From assembly GCA_028679275.1 (NCBI GenBank), contig JAJRBV010000022.1, positions 1 to 5,706 on the forward strand: a stretch of DNA of 5,706 nt, read 5' to 3'. Under the pieces are notes generated by a model. That model was not told the DNA's origin. It ran no database searches and saw nothing but the letters and a program-made list of their open reading frames with translations. Numbering within the stretch: position 1 is the first letter of the stretch; each line of letters begins with the position of its first letter. Below, piece by piece: positions 5,429 to 5,706 of this stretch. The stretch comes from Methanoregulaceae archaeon. GTDB taxonomy: Archaea > Halobacteriota > Methanomicrobia > Methanomicrobiales > Methanospirillaceae. The translations under genes and the position numbers were made by a program.

Positions 5429-5706
5429 ATGAAAGAATACCCGTTTCTTGTCGGGGGCACATGGAGAACCGGAGCCGCGCCCCTCGAGATCCGCTTTCCC
5501 TATACAGGTGAGCTGGTAGCACTGGTTCACCAGGCCGGGGATCAGGATCTGAACGATGCTGCCGCATCTGCAGCAGAGGCGTTTTCAACTACCCGGGAAC
5601 TCTCTTCAGGAGAACGGAGTCGGATCCTCGCAGGTCTTGCCGATCGAATGGAGAAACGATCCACTGAATTCACGGATATCCTGGTTCTCGAAAGCGGGAA
5701 GACAAG
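5429..5706 (+). CDS. Aldehyde dehydrogenase family protein, N-terminal part (3' end off right edge)
   Basis: NAD(P)-dependent aldehyde dehydrogenases oxidise aldehydes to acids. The 92 codons in the window give the usual N-terminus: a FLVGGTWRTG opening like the family's G-x-W segment, then FPYTGELVALVHQAGDQDLN (compare the family's NPATGEVIA pattern) at about residues 24-43, the AAASAAEAF helix, a segment like ERSRILAGLADRMEKR, and VLESGKT at the edge, equivalent to the family's E(T/S)GKP. The cofactor-binding core and the catalytic Cys and Glu lie outside the window, so neither activity nor substrate can be judged. In methanogens one member is the lactaldehyde dehydrogenase of coenzyme F420 synthesis (CofA), and others are GAPN-like or succinate-semialdehyde dehydrogenases; this fragment does not choose among them. 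It is divergent from ileS across 127 bp and has its own AGGAG ribosome site. Confidence 0.85.
   Translation, partial: MKEYPFLVGGTWRTGAAPLEIRFPYTGELVALVHQAGDQDLNDAAASAAEAFSTTRELSSGERSRILAGLADRMEKRSTEFTDILVLESGKT

Noticed and set aside
4594..5511. Plus-strand ORF of 305 codons
   Set aside because: It is antisense to the IleRS catalytic N-terminus and then crosses the intergenic region and the aldehyde dehydrogenase start in another frame; no family features.
1..5706. CRISPR arrays, insertion sequences, tRNA genes or defence systems
   Set aside because: No regularly spaced repeats, terminal inverted repeats with transposase, cloverleaf sequences or defence-family motifs were seen on either strand.

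Overview
The window looks like ordinary chromosomal DNA from a euryarchaeal methanogen, probably of the Methanomicrobiales type. The grounds are an archaeal-type isoleucyl-tRNA synthetase, an archaeal Thg1 homologue, a short PRC-barrel protein of the kind common in archaea, AT-rich TATA-like boxes at archaeal spacing, and weak or absent Shine-Dalgarno sites at most starts. Moderate GC with mixed codon use fits, but the genus is inferred from general resemblance and not proven.

Layout. Positions 1-844 (minus strand) hold the first 281 residues of a membrane site-2 protease (M50 family) that runs off the left edge as a CBS domain begins. A 49-bp gap (845-893) separates it from a divergent plus-strand cluster: a PRC-barrel protein (894-1151), a questionable 79-residue small ORF (1163-1402) and thg1 (1399-2130), which starts inside the small ORF's stop codon. 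The complete ileS gene lies convergently on the minus strand (2098-5301), and its 3' end overlaps thg1 by 33 bp. A 127-bp divergent intergenic region (5302-5428) then leads to the first 92 codons of an aldehyde dehydrogenase family gene (5429 to the right edge).

How the genes relate. Thg1 (tRNA 5'-end guanylylation or repair) and IleRS (tRNA-Ile charging) both act on tRNA, but they are convergent, so they are neighbours and not an operon. The PRC-barrel gene, the small ORF and thg1 may be co-transcribed. The protease, the PRC-barrel protein and the aldehyde dehydrogenase have no obvious shared pathway with them. Every base lies in or close to a gene; no stretch over about 250 bp lacks an annotated coding candidate. 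I see no tRNA or rRNA gene, CRISPR array, insertion sequence or attachment site.

No convincing new system is visible. The points most worth a second look are the interlocked divergent promoters at 845-893, the possible CdpB-like role of the PRC-barrel protein, the small ORF fused to thg1 by an ATGA overlap with alternative hairpins just before it, and the convergent thg1/ileS overlap.
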